From Metabacillus_B sp050107715 (GTDB taxonomy: Bacteria; Bacillota; Bacilli; Bacillales; Bacillaceae), in the NCBI RefSeq assembly GCF_050107715.1, contig NZ_JBNILN010000002.1:362747-426746 (forward strand): a stretch of 64,000 nucleotides of DNA, written 5' to 3'. Within the stretch, counting starts at the first letter, position 1, and each line of letters opens with the position of its first letter. The translations under genes were made by a program, and so were the position numbers. The notes under the pieces are model-generated. The model saw only the letters and a program-made list of their open reading frames with translations. It ran no database searches and had not been told where the DNA came from. Of the stretch, positions 1-8,102 are shown piece after piece.

Positions 1-60
1 AAGGTGGTACCGCGAAATCAGCTCCTTTCGTCCTTTTGGATGGGAGGAGTTTTTATTTTG
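1..60 (+). promoter_or_regulatory. 3' end of a T-box leader with its terminator, upstream of valS
   Basis: The window opens on the conserved T-box sequence AAGGTGGTACCGCG (1-14), the part that pairs with the acceptor end of uncharged tRNA. It is followed by a 12-bp stem (22-33 with 38-49, several G-U pairs) and a T-rich tail. This is the terminator half of a T-box attenuator. By position it senses uncharged tRNA-Val and controls valS. The specifier loop lies outside the window. Confidence 0.93.
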
Positions 61-83
61 TCAACTTTTAGGAGGAACCGGAA

Positions 84-2729
84 ATGACCGATCATCAGCA
101 GCCTAACCTGTCTACTAAATATGATCCGAATGCTGTAGAACAAAACCGCTATCAATTTTGGCTGGAAGGAAAGTATTTTGAAGCCGAAAACAATCAGGAT
201 AAAGAGCCATATACCATTGTGATTCCGCCGCCGAATGTAACGGGGAAGCTGCATTTGGGCCATGCATGGGATACAACGCTTCAGGATATCCTGACCCGCA
301 TGAAGCGAATGCAGGGCTATGATGTGCTATGGCTGCCCGGCATGGATCATGCAGGAATCGCAACTCAGGCAAAGGTGGAAGCAAAGCTTAAGGAGCAGGG
401 AAAATCCCGTTATGAGCTGGGCCGTGAAGCCTTTTTGGAAGAAACGTGGAAGTGGAAGGATGAATACGCCTCCCATATCCGTGAGCAGTGGTCTAAATTA
501 GGGCTTGGGCTCGATTATTCACGTGAGCGCTTTACCCTTGATGAAGGGCTGTCAAAAGCGGTTCGGGAGGTATTTGTAACCCTCTATAACAAGGGATTAA
601 TCTACCGCGGCGAATACATCATCAACTGGGATCCCGCTACGAAAACCGCTCTGTCCGATATTGAAGTCATCTACAAGGATGTTCAGGGAGCCTTTTATCA
701 CATGCGCTATCCGCTGACAGACGGTTCAGGACATATTGAGATTGCGACAACCCGTCCGGAAACCATGCTTGGGGATACGGCTGTTGCGGTCCATCCTGAG
801 GATGAGCGATACAGGCATCTGATCGGCAAAATGGTGACTCTTCCAATCACAGGAAGAGAGATTCCAATTGTAGGCGATGATTATGTCGATATGGATTTTG
901 GATCCGGAGCTGTTAAAATTACCCCTGCTCATGACCCAAATGACTTTGAAATCGGAAATCGTCATGAACTGCCGAGGATCCTGGTCATGAATGAAGATGG
1001 AACAATGAATGATAAAGCCGGAAAATACGAGGGCATGGACCGGTTCGCTTGCCGCAAGCAAATCGTCAAGGACCTGCAGGAAGACGGGATCCTCTTCCGC
1101 GTAGAAGACCATCCGCATTCCGTTGGCCATAGTGAACGAAGCGGGGCGGTAGTGGAGCCTTATTTGTCCACACAATGGTTTGTGAAAATGCAGCCGCTCG
1201 CTGATGCAGCCGTTGATCTGCAATCATCTGAGGAAAAAGTGAATTTTGTTCCCGAGCGCTTTGAGAAGACCTACCTGCACTGGATGGAAAACATCAGGGA
1301 CTGGTGCATTTCCAGGCAGCTGTGGTGGGGTCACCGCATTCCTGCATGGTACCACAATGAAACAGGAGAAGTTCACGTAGGACATGAGCCTCCAATAGAC
1401 CCGGAAAACTGGAAGCAGGATGAAGATGTACTGGACACATGGTTCAGCTCGGCACTCTGGCCGTTTTCGACGATGGGCTGGCCTGATACAGAATCCATTG
1501 ATTATCAGCGCTTCTATCCGACGGATGTCCTTGTGACAGGCTACGATATTATTTTCTTCTGGGTTTCCAGAATGATTTTCCAAGGCCTTGAATTTACAGA
1601 ACAGCGTCCGTTCAAGGATGTGTTAATCCACGGACTTGTGCGCGATGATCAGGGAAGAAAGATGAGTAAATCCCTCGGCAATGGAGTAGATCCGATGGAA
1701 GTCATCGGCCAGTACGGGGCAGACTCTCTTCGCTATTTCCTTGCGACAGGAAGCTCACCGGGGCAGGATCTGCGTTTCAGCTTTGAAAAGGTGGAGTCTA
1801 CCTGGAACTTTGCAAATAAAATCTGGAATGCTTCCCGTTTTGCGCTAATGAACATGGATGGGCTTGCTTATGATCAGATTGATTTGACCGGCAAAAAATC
1901 AGTGGCGGATGAATGGATTCTGACTCGCTTGAATGAAACGATAGAACAGGTGACGAAGCTTGCTGACCGGTATGAATTTGGTGAAGTCGGCCGTGTTTTA
2001 TACAACTTTATCTGGGATGACTTCTGTGACTGGTACATTGAAATGGCGAAGATACCATTATACGGAGAAGACGAAGCGGCAAAGCATACAACCCGGTCGA
2101 TCCTCGCGCATGTGCTTGACCAGACGCTGAGACTGCTCCACCCGATTATGCCGTTTATCACTGAAGAGATCTGGCAGAGCCTTCCGCATGAAGGGGAGTC
2201 CATCACGGTTGCCAAGTGGCCTGAAGTCAGACAGGAGCTTTCCAATGAGCAGGCGGCAAGTGATATGAAGCTGCTGATGGAGATCATCCGTTCAGTAAGA
2301 AATATCCGGGCTGAAGTGAACACACCAATGAGCAAACAAATTCATTTAAAAATTAAGACAAAGCAAGAAGAAGTTTCCAGACAGCTGGAAAACAACCGCT
2401 CCTATCTTGACCGCTTCTGCAACCCGTGCACGCTGGAGATCGGGACAGACTTAGCGGCAGACGACAAGGCAATGACAGCCGTCGTAACCGGTGCAGAACT
2501 GATTCTGCCTTTAGAAGGGCTTATCAATATGGAAGAAGAGATTAAGCGTCTTGAGAAAGAGCTCGAAAAGTGGACAAAAGAAGTGGATCGTGTTCAGAAA
2601 AAGCTCAGCAACGAAGGCTTCGTAAAAAAAGCGCCTGAAAAAGTAATTCAAGAAGAACGCCAGAAAGAAAACGAATACGTAGAAAAACGGGATTCCGTTT
2701 TAGCCAGAATCGCTGAACTGAAAGGCTGA
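84..2729 (+). CDS. valS: Valyl-tRNA synthetase
   Basis: Cytosolic class I aminoacyl-tRNA synthetase that charges tRNA-Val and edits misactivated threonine. The 881-residue length is normal for the family. The HIGH signature appears as HLGH at residues 57-60 and the KMSKS loop as KMSKS near residue 527. The long insertion between them is the CP1 editing domain. The C-terminal 65 residues are a charged coiled coil, typical of ValRS. The ATG follows a GGAGG site at 71-75. The upstream T-box terminator shows amino-acid-responsive control. A strong terminator ends the unit just before folC. Confidence 0.98.
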   Translation: MTDHQQPNLSTKYDPNAVEQNRYQFWLEGKYFEAENNQDKEPYTIVIPPPNVTGKLHLGHAWDTTLQDILTRMKRMQGYDVLWLPGMDHAGIATQAKVEAKLKEQGKSRYELGREAFLEETWKWKDEYASHIREQWSKLGLGLDYSRERFTLDEGLSKAVREVFVTLYNKGLIYRGEYIINWDPATKTALSDIEVIYKDVQGAFYHMRYPLTDGSGHIEIATTRPETMLGDTAVAVHPEDERYRHLIGKMVTLPITGREIPIVGDDYVDMDFGSGAVKITPAHDPNDFEIGNRHELPRILVMNEDGTMNDKAGKYEGMDRFACRKQIVKDLQEDGILFRVEDHPHSVGHSERSGAVVEPYLSTQWFVKMQPLADAAVDLQSSEEKVNFVPERFEKTYLHWMENIRDWCISRQLWWGHRIPAWYHNETGEVHVGHEPPIDPENWKQDEDVLDTWFSSALWPFSTMGWPDTESIDYQRFYPTDVLVTGYDIIFFWVSRMIFQGLEFTEQRPFKDVLIHGLVRDDQGRKMSKSLGNGVDPMEVIGQYGADSLRYFLATGSSPGQDLRFSFEKVESTWNFANKIWNASRFALMNMDGLAYDQIDLTGKKSVADEWILTRLNETIEQVTKLADRYEFGEVGRVLYNFIWDDFCDWYIEMAKIPLYGEDEAAKHTTRSILAHVLDQTLRLLHPIMPFITEEIWQSLPHEGESITVAKWPEVRQELSNEQAASDMKLLMEIIRSVRNIRAEVNTPMSKQIHLKIKTKQEEVSRQLENNRSYLDRFCNPCTLEIGTDLAADDKAMTAVVTGAELILPLEGLINMEEEIKRLEKELEKWTKEVDRVQKKLSNEGFVKKAPEKVIQEERQKENEYVEKRDSVLARIAELKG

Positions 2730-2738
2730 AACGTGTAG

Positions 2739-2772
2739 GGTGATCATCACAGAGATGATCACCTGCTTTTTT
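2739..2772 (+). terminator. Rho-independent terminator of valS
   Basis: A perfect 10-bp stem (2739-2748 with 2754-2763) with a 5-nt loop is followed by TGCTTTTTT. It separates valS from folC and overlaps an artificial 5' extension of the folC frame. Confidence 0.9.
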
Positions 2773-2829
2773 ATTGTGATTAAAAGGAGCTTCCGGAAGC
2801 CGGAACGTCATTCTACTGAGGTGAAAAAA

Positions 2830-4146
2830 ATGCTGAAAACATATGAAGAGACGCTGAATTGGATTCATTCAAGGCTGCGATTTGGGATTAAACCCGGATT
2901 GGAGCGGATGACGTATATGATGGAAAAGCTCGGGAATCCGCATCTGAATGTTCCGGTCATTCATGTAGCCGGTACAAATGGAAAGGGATCCACGGTTTCC
3001 TATATGAGATCTGTTTTAAATGAAGCCGGTTATCAGGTTGGAACGTTTACTTCCCCCTATATCGAGTCGTTTAATGAGCGGATCAGCATGAATGGAGTGC
3101 CTTTCAGCACCGGCGATCTCATTCATCTTGCGAATGGGGTAAAGCGTGTAGCAGAAAGAGCAGAAGCCGAATTGGGTGAGCACCCGACCGAATTTGAAAT
3201 CATCACAGCCATGGCTTTTTTATATTTTGGTAGCGTCCAGCCGCCTGATTACCTTCTATTAGAGACGGGGCTTGGCGGGCGCCTGGATTCCACAAATATC
3301 GCAAAGCCGGTGCTTTCTGTGATTACTAACGCCGGCTATGATCATATGAACATTTTAGGATCTTCAATTGAAGAAATTGCCGCTGAAAAAGCAGGGATTA
3401 TTAAAGCGGATACTCCTGTTGTTACAGGGGTGAAAGCGGGAAAAGGCCTGGATCAAATCCGTTCTAAAGCAGAGGAAATGAACGCAGAGCTGCTCGTATT
3501 AGGTGAGGATTTCCGCATCGGAGGTATACGCTCTGTGGCGGAGGGGGAGGAATTCAATTTTTCAGCCCCTTTTAAAGAGTGGAACGGCTTAAGCATCAGC
3601 ATGTACGGTGCCCATCAGATTGAAAATGCAGCCCTTGCTTTAATGGCAGTGGCCCTGCTGGACCATAAGGGAAAAGCATGCGTCACAGAGCCGTCCATCC
3701 GAAGGGGATTGTTCAAGGCAAGGTGGAGCGGAAGATATGAGAGGATGCGGAGCAATCCAGCGATTATTTTAGACGGAGCCCATAATTTCGAAGGAGCAGA
3801 AAGTCTTGCCGAAACGATTGCCAGGCACGAAAAGGGAAAAAAGGTTCATATGCTGTTTACCGCCCTTGAGGATAAAGAATACGAAAAAATGCTGCAGGTG
3901 CTGGAAAAAGCTGTGGATACCCTGTACGTAACTGAGTTTGATTTTCCTCGCGCGGCTTCGAGTGAGCGGCTATTAGAGGCAGGCAGCTTAAAAAATGAAG
4001 CGGCCGTTAAAGACTGGAGAACATTTCTTGCAGAGTTCCCTAACAGGATGAATCCGGATGAAGTCCTTGTGATTTGCGGCTCATTGTACTTTATTTCCCA
4101 GGTTCGACAGTTCTTGTCGGAAAATAAAAAAATAGATTTTAGGTGA
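2830..4146 (+). CDS. folC: Folylpolyglutamate synthase / dihydrofolate synthase
   Basis: Adds glutamate to dihydropteroate and to folates, which makes the cofactor and retains it in the cell. The protein is 438 residues. The ATP-binding loop GTNGKGS is at residues 48-54, and the Mur-ligase-like central and C-terminal domains follow. The start is taken at ATG 2830 because GAGGTG (2818-2823) is well spaced from it and the product then begins like B. subtilis FolC. The open frame runs further upstream but only through the valS terminator. In B. subtilis comC follows directly; here a large pilus block follows. Confidence 0.96.
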   Translation: MLKTYEETLNWIHSRLRFGIKPGLERMTYMMEKLGNPHLNVPVIHVAGTNGKGSTVSYMRSVLNEAGYQVGTFTSPYIESFNERISMNGVPFSTGDLIHLANGVKRVAERAEAELGEHPTEFEIITAMAFLYFGSVQPPDYLLLETGLGGRLDSTNIAKPVLSVITNAGYDHMNILGSSIEEIAAEKAGIIKADTPVVTGVKAGKGLDQIRSKAEEMNAELLVLGEDFRIGGIRSVAEGEEFNFSAPFKEWNGLSISMYGAHQIENAALALMAVALLDHKGKACVTEPSIRRGLFKARWSGRYERMRSNPAIILDGAHNFEGAESLAETIARHEKGKKVHMLFTALEDKEYEKMLQVLEKAVDTLYVTEFDFPRAASSERLLEAGSLKNEAAVKDWRTFLAEFPNRMNPDEVLVICGSLYFISQVRQFLSENKKIDFR

Positions 4147-4182
4147 ATAGACCTAAATAATTCACACAACCGTCTGAAAATT

Positions 4183-4191
4183 TGCTAAAAT
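4183..4191 (+). promoter_or_regulatory. Candidate extended -10 promoter for the diguanylate cyclase gene
   Basis: TGCTAAAAT is an extended -10 element (TG-n-TAAAAT), with TTCACA at 4161-4166 as a weak -35 at 19-bp spacing. It lies just upstream of the chosen TTG start at 4230. Confidence 0.4.
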
Positions 4192-4229
4192 ATAGAACAA
4201 ATAGAGGACGGCTAAAGGAGGGGGCTGCG

Positions 4230-5939
4230 TTGGCTAAACGTGTGCAAATCACCTTGTGGATGACATGGGCGATTGTTTCACCGCTGATTTTTTATATAAC
4301 GTACCAAGTATGGCCTCCTGATCTCGCAGGAAAATCGATCGGAGATTTACTTTTGTTTCTGATTCTAATGTGTACAGTGGCCCTCATCCCAATTGTAGTA
4401 AATGGCACACCGGTGTTTTTCGTGGAAGGGGTATCCCTTGCCGTATTTTTATACTTCGGCCTTTTTGCAGAGATGGTGCTGATTCAGCTGGCGATGATCG
4501 TCCTGCTCCTGAGGGTAAGAATTGGATGGAAGGATCTGTACCGGTACCCTGTTAATTTTCTGATGTTTCTTGCTATTTCTCTTGCAAGCGGTGCCGTTTA
4601 TGAGTGGATGGGCGGCGGTCACGGACAGCAGGAGCTGACATGGAGCTTTGCAGGAGAAATATTGATCTATGTGGTTGTCTCTCTGTTTGTAAACCACCTC
4701 ATCCTGAACAATATTATCTGGAGGTTTATGTACAAACGAAAAGCCCCGTTCTTTTCAAGAGACTTTCTATGGGAGGGCTTTGCAGCAAGCATCGTTTCCC
4801 CTTTTGGTTTTCTGCTCTACGTTTTGTACGGGGAGCATGGGAATCTGGCCCTCCTTTATGTAGGGCTGCCGATTATCGTAATCTCTATAATGCTCAATCA
4901 TTATTATGCGGCGAAGCATATCAATGAGTATTTGCAGAAAGCGAGTGAAGTGGGCTATCAGCTGACAGAAAGACTGAACGTAGATGATGTCCTGGATGTA
5001 TTCCTGGATAAAATAACAGCAATGATTCAAGTAGACTATGCCTACATCATTGATGTGACCGATCAAAACACACTCAGAATCATCCGCAAAATGGAAGACG
5101 GAAAGCACCACAAAAGCCCGGATCAAACCGTCAGGATTACAGAGGGAATCAGCGGATATGTATTTGCAAGGAAAAAGAGCTTTCTCTTTCATAAACGCAC
5201 CCAATGGGAGCACTTGGGCAAATACATGCCGAAAGCGGCACAAAGCTTGATGGCCTTTCCGGTATTTCGCAGTCAGCAGGTAGTCGGGATCGTAATCCTC
5301 GCATCCAATAAAAGGCGGAAGTTCGAAAATCATCAGCTGATGATCGTAAATCTCCTGATTGCCCATCTCGCTGTAGCCATTGAAAACGCAAGGTTTCATG
5401 AAGAGACAGTAAATCAGACCATAAAATGCTCTTTAACAGGGCTTTACAATTACCGGTTCATGGAAGCGGAGCTTGTAAGAGAATTTACCCGGTTAAAGGA
5501 AGGGACACTCTCACAGTTTTCATTGGTTCTCCTTGATCTCGACCATTTTAAACGGATCAATGATACGTATGGGCATCAATCTGGAAATGAAGTACTCATT
5601 CAGCTGGCTGAGAGACTCGAGCGATTTACCGGAAGCAAAGGAACCGCTGCCAGGTATGGAGGAGAGGAATTTGTTGTCCTCCTCCCCGGCATGGACCGAA
5701 ATGCCGCCCTGTCCTTCGCGGAAGGTTTGCGGAAAGAGATCGCTGATCAGCCCTTCATCGCAGAACAAGACCTGACAGGAGCATCCAGACAGCCGATCTG
5801 TGTGACCGCAAGCATCGGCATTGCAGAAGCGCCCGCTGATGCAGATGACCCGTTATCTCTTGTCCGCCATGCAGACCGGGCCATGTATACTGGGGCCAAA
5901 CGGGCAGGCCGCAATAAAGTGGCGGGATATTCGAAATAG
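4230..5939 (+). CDS. Membrane diguanylate cyclase (sensor TM region, GAF, GGDEF)
   Basis: Predicted to make cyclic di-GMP from two GTP at the membrane. The first ~235 residues hold about seven or eight hydrophobic segments. A GAF-like domain follows (~245-390), then a GGDEF domain with an intact GGEEF active site near residue 477. The inhibitory RxxD I-site position reads GSKG, so product inhibition at that site is probably absent. The TTG start at 4230 is chosen because AAGGAGGGGG (4214-4223) precedes it; the upstream extension of the frame overlaps the candidate promoter. The gene begins the pilus block, and PilB in the same block has c-di-GMP-binding motifs, so a regulatory link is inferred. 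Confidence 0.88.
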   Translation: MAKRVQITLWMTWAIVSPLIFYITYQVWPPDLAGKSIGDLLLFLILMCTVALIPIVVNGTPVFFVEGVSLAVFLYFGLFAEMVLIQLAMIVLLLRVRIGWKDLYRYPVNFLMFLAISLASGAVYEWMGGGHGQQELTWSFAGEILIYVVVSLFVNHLILNNIIWRFMYKRKAPFFSRDFLWEGFAASIVSPFGFLLYVLYGEHGNLALLYVGLPIIVISIMLNHYYAAKHINEYLQKASEVGYQLTERLNVDDVLDVFLDKITAMIQVDYAYIIDVTDQNTLRIIRKMEDGKHHKSPDQTVRITEGISGYVFARKKSFLFHKRTQWEHLGKYMPKAAQSLMAFPVFRSQQVVGIVILASNKRRKFENHQLMIVNLLIAHLAVAIENARFHEETVNQTIKCSLTGLYNYRFMEAELVREFTRLKEGTLSQFSLVLLDLDHFKRINDTYGHQSGNEVLIQLAERLERFTGSKGTAARYGGEEFVVLLPGMDRNAALSFAEGLRKEIADQPFIAEQDLTGASRQPICVTASIGIAEAPADADDPLSLVRHADRAMYTGAKRAGRNKVAGYSK

Positions 5940-6096
5940 AGGGGATCATCGAAGACTCAAGAACGCTGCTGAGGCGGACTTGGGTTTTTATTTTGGGTTT
6001 TTGAAGCCAGCTCCCTGGTATGGGAGGAGTTTAAACGGGAATTTAGCAGGGTGTCCGTGTCGGTCAGCTGCAATTTTGTACGAAATTTGTCGAAAA

Positions 6097-6206
6097 GTCG
6101 ATATTCTGAAAAAATAGCCGATATCATTTTTTTTCGGCCGATAAAATTCAATAATAGCCGATAAAATCAAATAATAGCCGATAAACGAAAATTTAGGTCG
6201 ATATCC
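6097..6206. repeat. Six-unit array phased at exactly 20 bp, GYCGATA type
   Basis: The anchors GTCGATA or GCCGATA begin at 6097, 6117, 6137, 6157, 6177 and 6197, each exactly 20 bp apart. The spacer bases between anchors are A/T-rich and variable. Read on the minus strand the units (TATCGGC / ATCGGCCGAAA) match the array at 63641-63873. Function is unknown. Confidence 0.85.
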
Positions 6207-6339
6207 GAAGAGGTAAACCATTATATGGAAATTTGGGGTTTGGTTTTTACTGGATCAAGGGCTCACATTGAATAAAAGGCAATGCCGAAAAAATAATAGG
6301 CTGTAAATAGGAAAAAAAGATTATCTTTTTCTATGAATT

Positions 6340-6348
6340 TGGTATAAT
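6340..6348 (+). promoter_or_regulatory. Candidate extended -10 promoter for the VWA gene
   Basis: TGGTATAAT is an extended -10 (TG-n-TATAAT) with a perfect TATAAT at 6343-6348. No good -35 is present at 17 bp, which extended -10 promoters can tolerate. It lies 57 bp before the gene. Confidence 0.5.
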
Positions 6349-6404
6349 GTGATTGACAAGACAAAGTTTTACAGAATATACGAGACTATAGGAGGAGCAG
6401 TTCG

Positions 6405-8066
6405 ATGTTTAAACGGATTTTTGCCGCTATTTTACTAATGACTTTGATGATTTCAACGTTCTATTTACCTAGTGCTTCTGCTTCCGTTCCAACCGGGATG
6501 TATATTGAAACATCGGTATCTGCTTCTCCTGAGACGATGAATATAGGGTATGGGGAAAGCGTTTCTTCATCTCTTGAAATGAAAATACTGGCTAAAGGGG
6601 AAGCTCCCAAGACGGAACGGCCCCCGATTGATGTGGTATTTGTATTTGATAAATCCGGTTCGATGAACGACACCGTAAATGGAAAAACGAAACTGCAGCA
6701 CGCGAAAGAGGCGATGGATGCTGCGCTTTCCACTTTTAATGAGAATAACAAAAACCGGATGGTTTCAGACCGTTTTGCACTGGTAGCCTTTGATTCCGGA
6801 GTCAGTGACGCCAATTCTCAATTTTCCCTTACCTCGAATACATCTGGAATTTCTTCGAAGATCTCTGCTATGCGTGCTGAAGGGGGAACGAATTACACCA
6901 ATTCTCTTGAAAAAGCCAGGCAGATTTTGGAGCAGGGGAAGGATTCGGCTGACCGAAAGCAGTATATTATTTTTATGACGGACGGCAAGCCGACCAACTC
7001 AGAGAAAATAACTGCAGCGAACCGAAACTTTAAAGAGCTGATCGAGGTCGACGACTACTCGAGCCGGTTTGGGAACAGATCTTTCTGGATTAAATATTTT
7101 TCGGGAATGGTCACCACCTTCAAAAACGGTACGTATGTAATCGGTGATTCCGGCAACCGCAATGTGTATATCACAGGCACTAAAAAACAGTATTTTGATT
7201 CCAATCCAAGCCAGAATTATGTTATAGCAGAACACGGCGGCAAGTATTATATTGAATTGAAATCCGCATCAGCGGTTCAGTCAGATATCGAAGGCCATAT
7301 TCACGAACAGGCACAGTTAATAGCAGACCAGGGCATTTCTCTGCAGTCGATTGGATTTGGAGAAGCCCGGAATGCTTCACAGATTGACATGGATTTCCTA
7401 AATGATCTTTCTCTTAAAGGAAAAGGGCAGGCGATCAATGCGGTAGGAAGCAGCATTGTTGAGGTTTTCCAGACGATTTCCCGCAATATTTCATCCGCTG
7501 TCCCGGTTCTGACAGGCGGCTATATTAAATTTAATCTTCCTGAAGGAGCTTCGCTGGATCCGGATTCAAAGGCGAGGAGGCTATCAGGGGGCAAATATCA
7601 AATTGATCTTGATACAAGAATTGAATACGATAGAACGCCTATTCCTGAACAGGTCAACTACACGCTTCCAATTACCTTCAGCCAGCCGGGCAGTTATTCC
7701 ATCGATTTAGAGATGGGCTTCAACGGGGGAGAATACAAGAAGACGAATAAAGCTGTATTGAATGTTAAGCCGATTCCGGTTTCCTCTGCAGCCTTTGATC
7801 CGATTACGATTGAAGTCGGTGAGACGGTCACCTTAAATCCGCTTTTGAGGATTGAGCCGGCCAACGCCTTCCAAAAACTTGATAAGATAAAGAAGGCCAA
7901 CGCTTCCAATCAGGCATTTTCCATCTCCGTAGAAAACGGGATATTCACGGCTACCGGCCTAAGTCCGGGATTTGATGACATCACAGCTGAGATTTTGAGC
8001 GGTGACAATGTATTCAGGCCAAAAGGAAAGATTTATGTAAAAGACCCTGACTCATTAAAATGGTAA
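6405..8066 (+). CDS. Secreted von Willebrand factor A domain protein
   Basis: A 553-residue exported protein with a Sec signal peptide ending near ASASA (residues ~23-28). A VWA domain starts near residue 75 with an intact MIDAS motif DKSGSM (82-87), and is interrupted after the DGKPT strand by an insertion of about 100 residues. The last ~90 residues (VGETVTL...GLSPGFDDITAEI) resemble a bacterial Ig-like BIG2 domain. No cell-wall anchor or lipobox is seen. AGGAGGAG precedes the ATG. It is convergent with the minor pilin operon and lies within the pilus block, so a role as a pilus-associated adhesin, loosely comparable to the VWA part of PilY1, is an inference. Confidence 0.85.
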   Translation: MFKRIFAAILLMTLMISTFYLPSASASVPTGMYIETSVSASPETMNIGYGESVSSSLEMKILAKGEAPKTERPPIDVVFVFDKSGSMNDTVNGKTKLQHAKEAMDAALSTFNENNKNRMVSDRFALVAFDSGVSDANSQFSLTSNTSGISSKISAMRAEGGTNYTNSLEKARQILEQGKDSADRKQYIIFMTDGKPTNSEKITAANRNFKELIEVDDYSSRFGNRSFWIKYFSGMVTTFKNGTYVIGDSGNRNVYITGTKKQYFDSNPSQNYVIAEHGGKYYIELKSASAVQSDIEGHIHEQAQLIADQGISLQSIGFGEARNASQIDMDFLNDLSLKGKGQAINAVGSSIVEVFQTISRNISSAVPVLTGGYIKFNLPEGASLDPDSKARRLSGGKYQIDLDTRIEYDRTPIPEQVNYTLPITFSQPGSYSIDLEMGFNGGEYKKTNKAVLNVKPIPVSSAAFDPITIEVGETVTLNPLLRIEPANAFQKLDKIKKANASNQAFSISVENGIFTATGLSPGFDDITAEILSGDNVFRPKGKIYVKDPDSLKW

Positions 8067-8068
8067 GA

Positions 8069-8099
8069 AAAACGCCTCCCAGTTTGGGAGGCGTTTTCT
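8069..8099. terminator. Bidirectional terminator between the VWA gene and the minor pilin operon
   Basis: A 12-bp perfect stem (8069-8080 with 8086-8097) has an A run on the left and a T run on the right. It can end the plus-strand VWA transcript and the minus-strand pilin operon. Confidence 0.92.
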
Positions 8100-8102
8100 G
8101 CG

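Larger units (their letters stand above)
5940..6404. other. Gene-free spacer with a weak hairpin, a repeat array and a promoter
   Basis: This spacer of about 465 bp is AT-rich. It contains a weak terminator-like hairpin after the cyclase gene (ACTCAAG at 5954-5960 with CTTGGGT ahead of a T tract), a six-unit 20-bp array (6097-6206) and a promoter for the next gene. No coding region is convincing; the short frames overlap the repeats. Confidence 0.7.

Noticed and set aside
4182..4229. Upstream start of the cyclase at 4182
   Set aside because: No ribosome site; the region contains the candidate promoter, and TTG 4230 has a near-perfect one.
6097..6206. CRISPR array reading of the 20-bp repeats (also at 33901 and 63641)
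   Set aside because: There are no alternating unique spacers; repeat and filler together are only 20 bp, and no cas gene is near.
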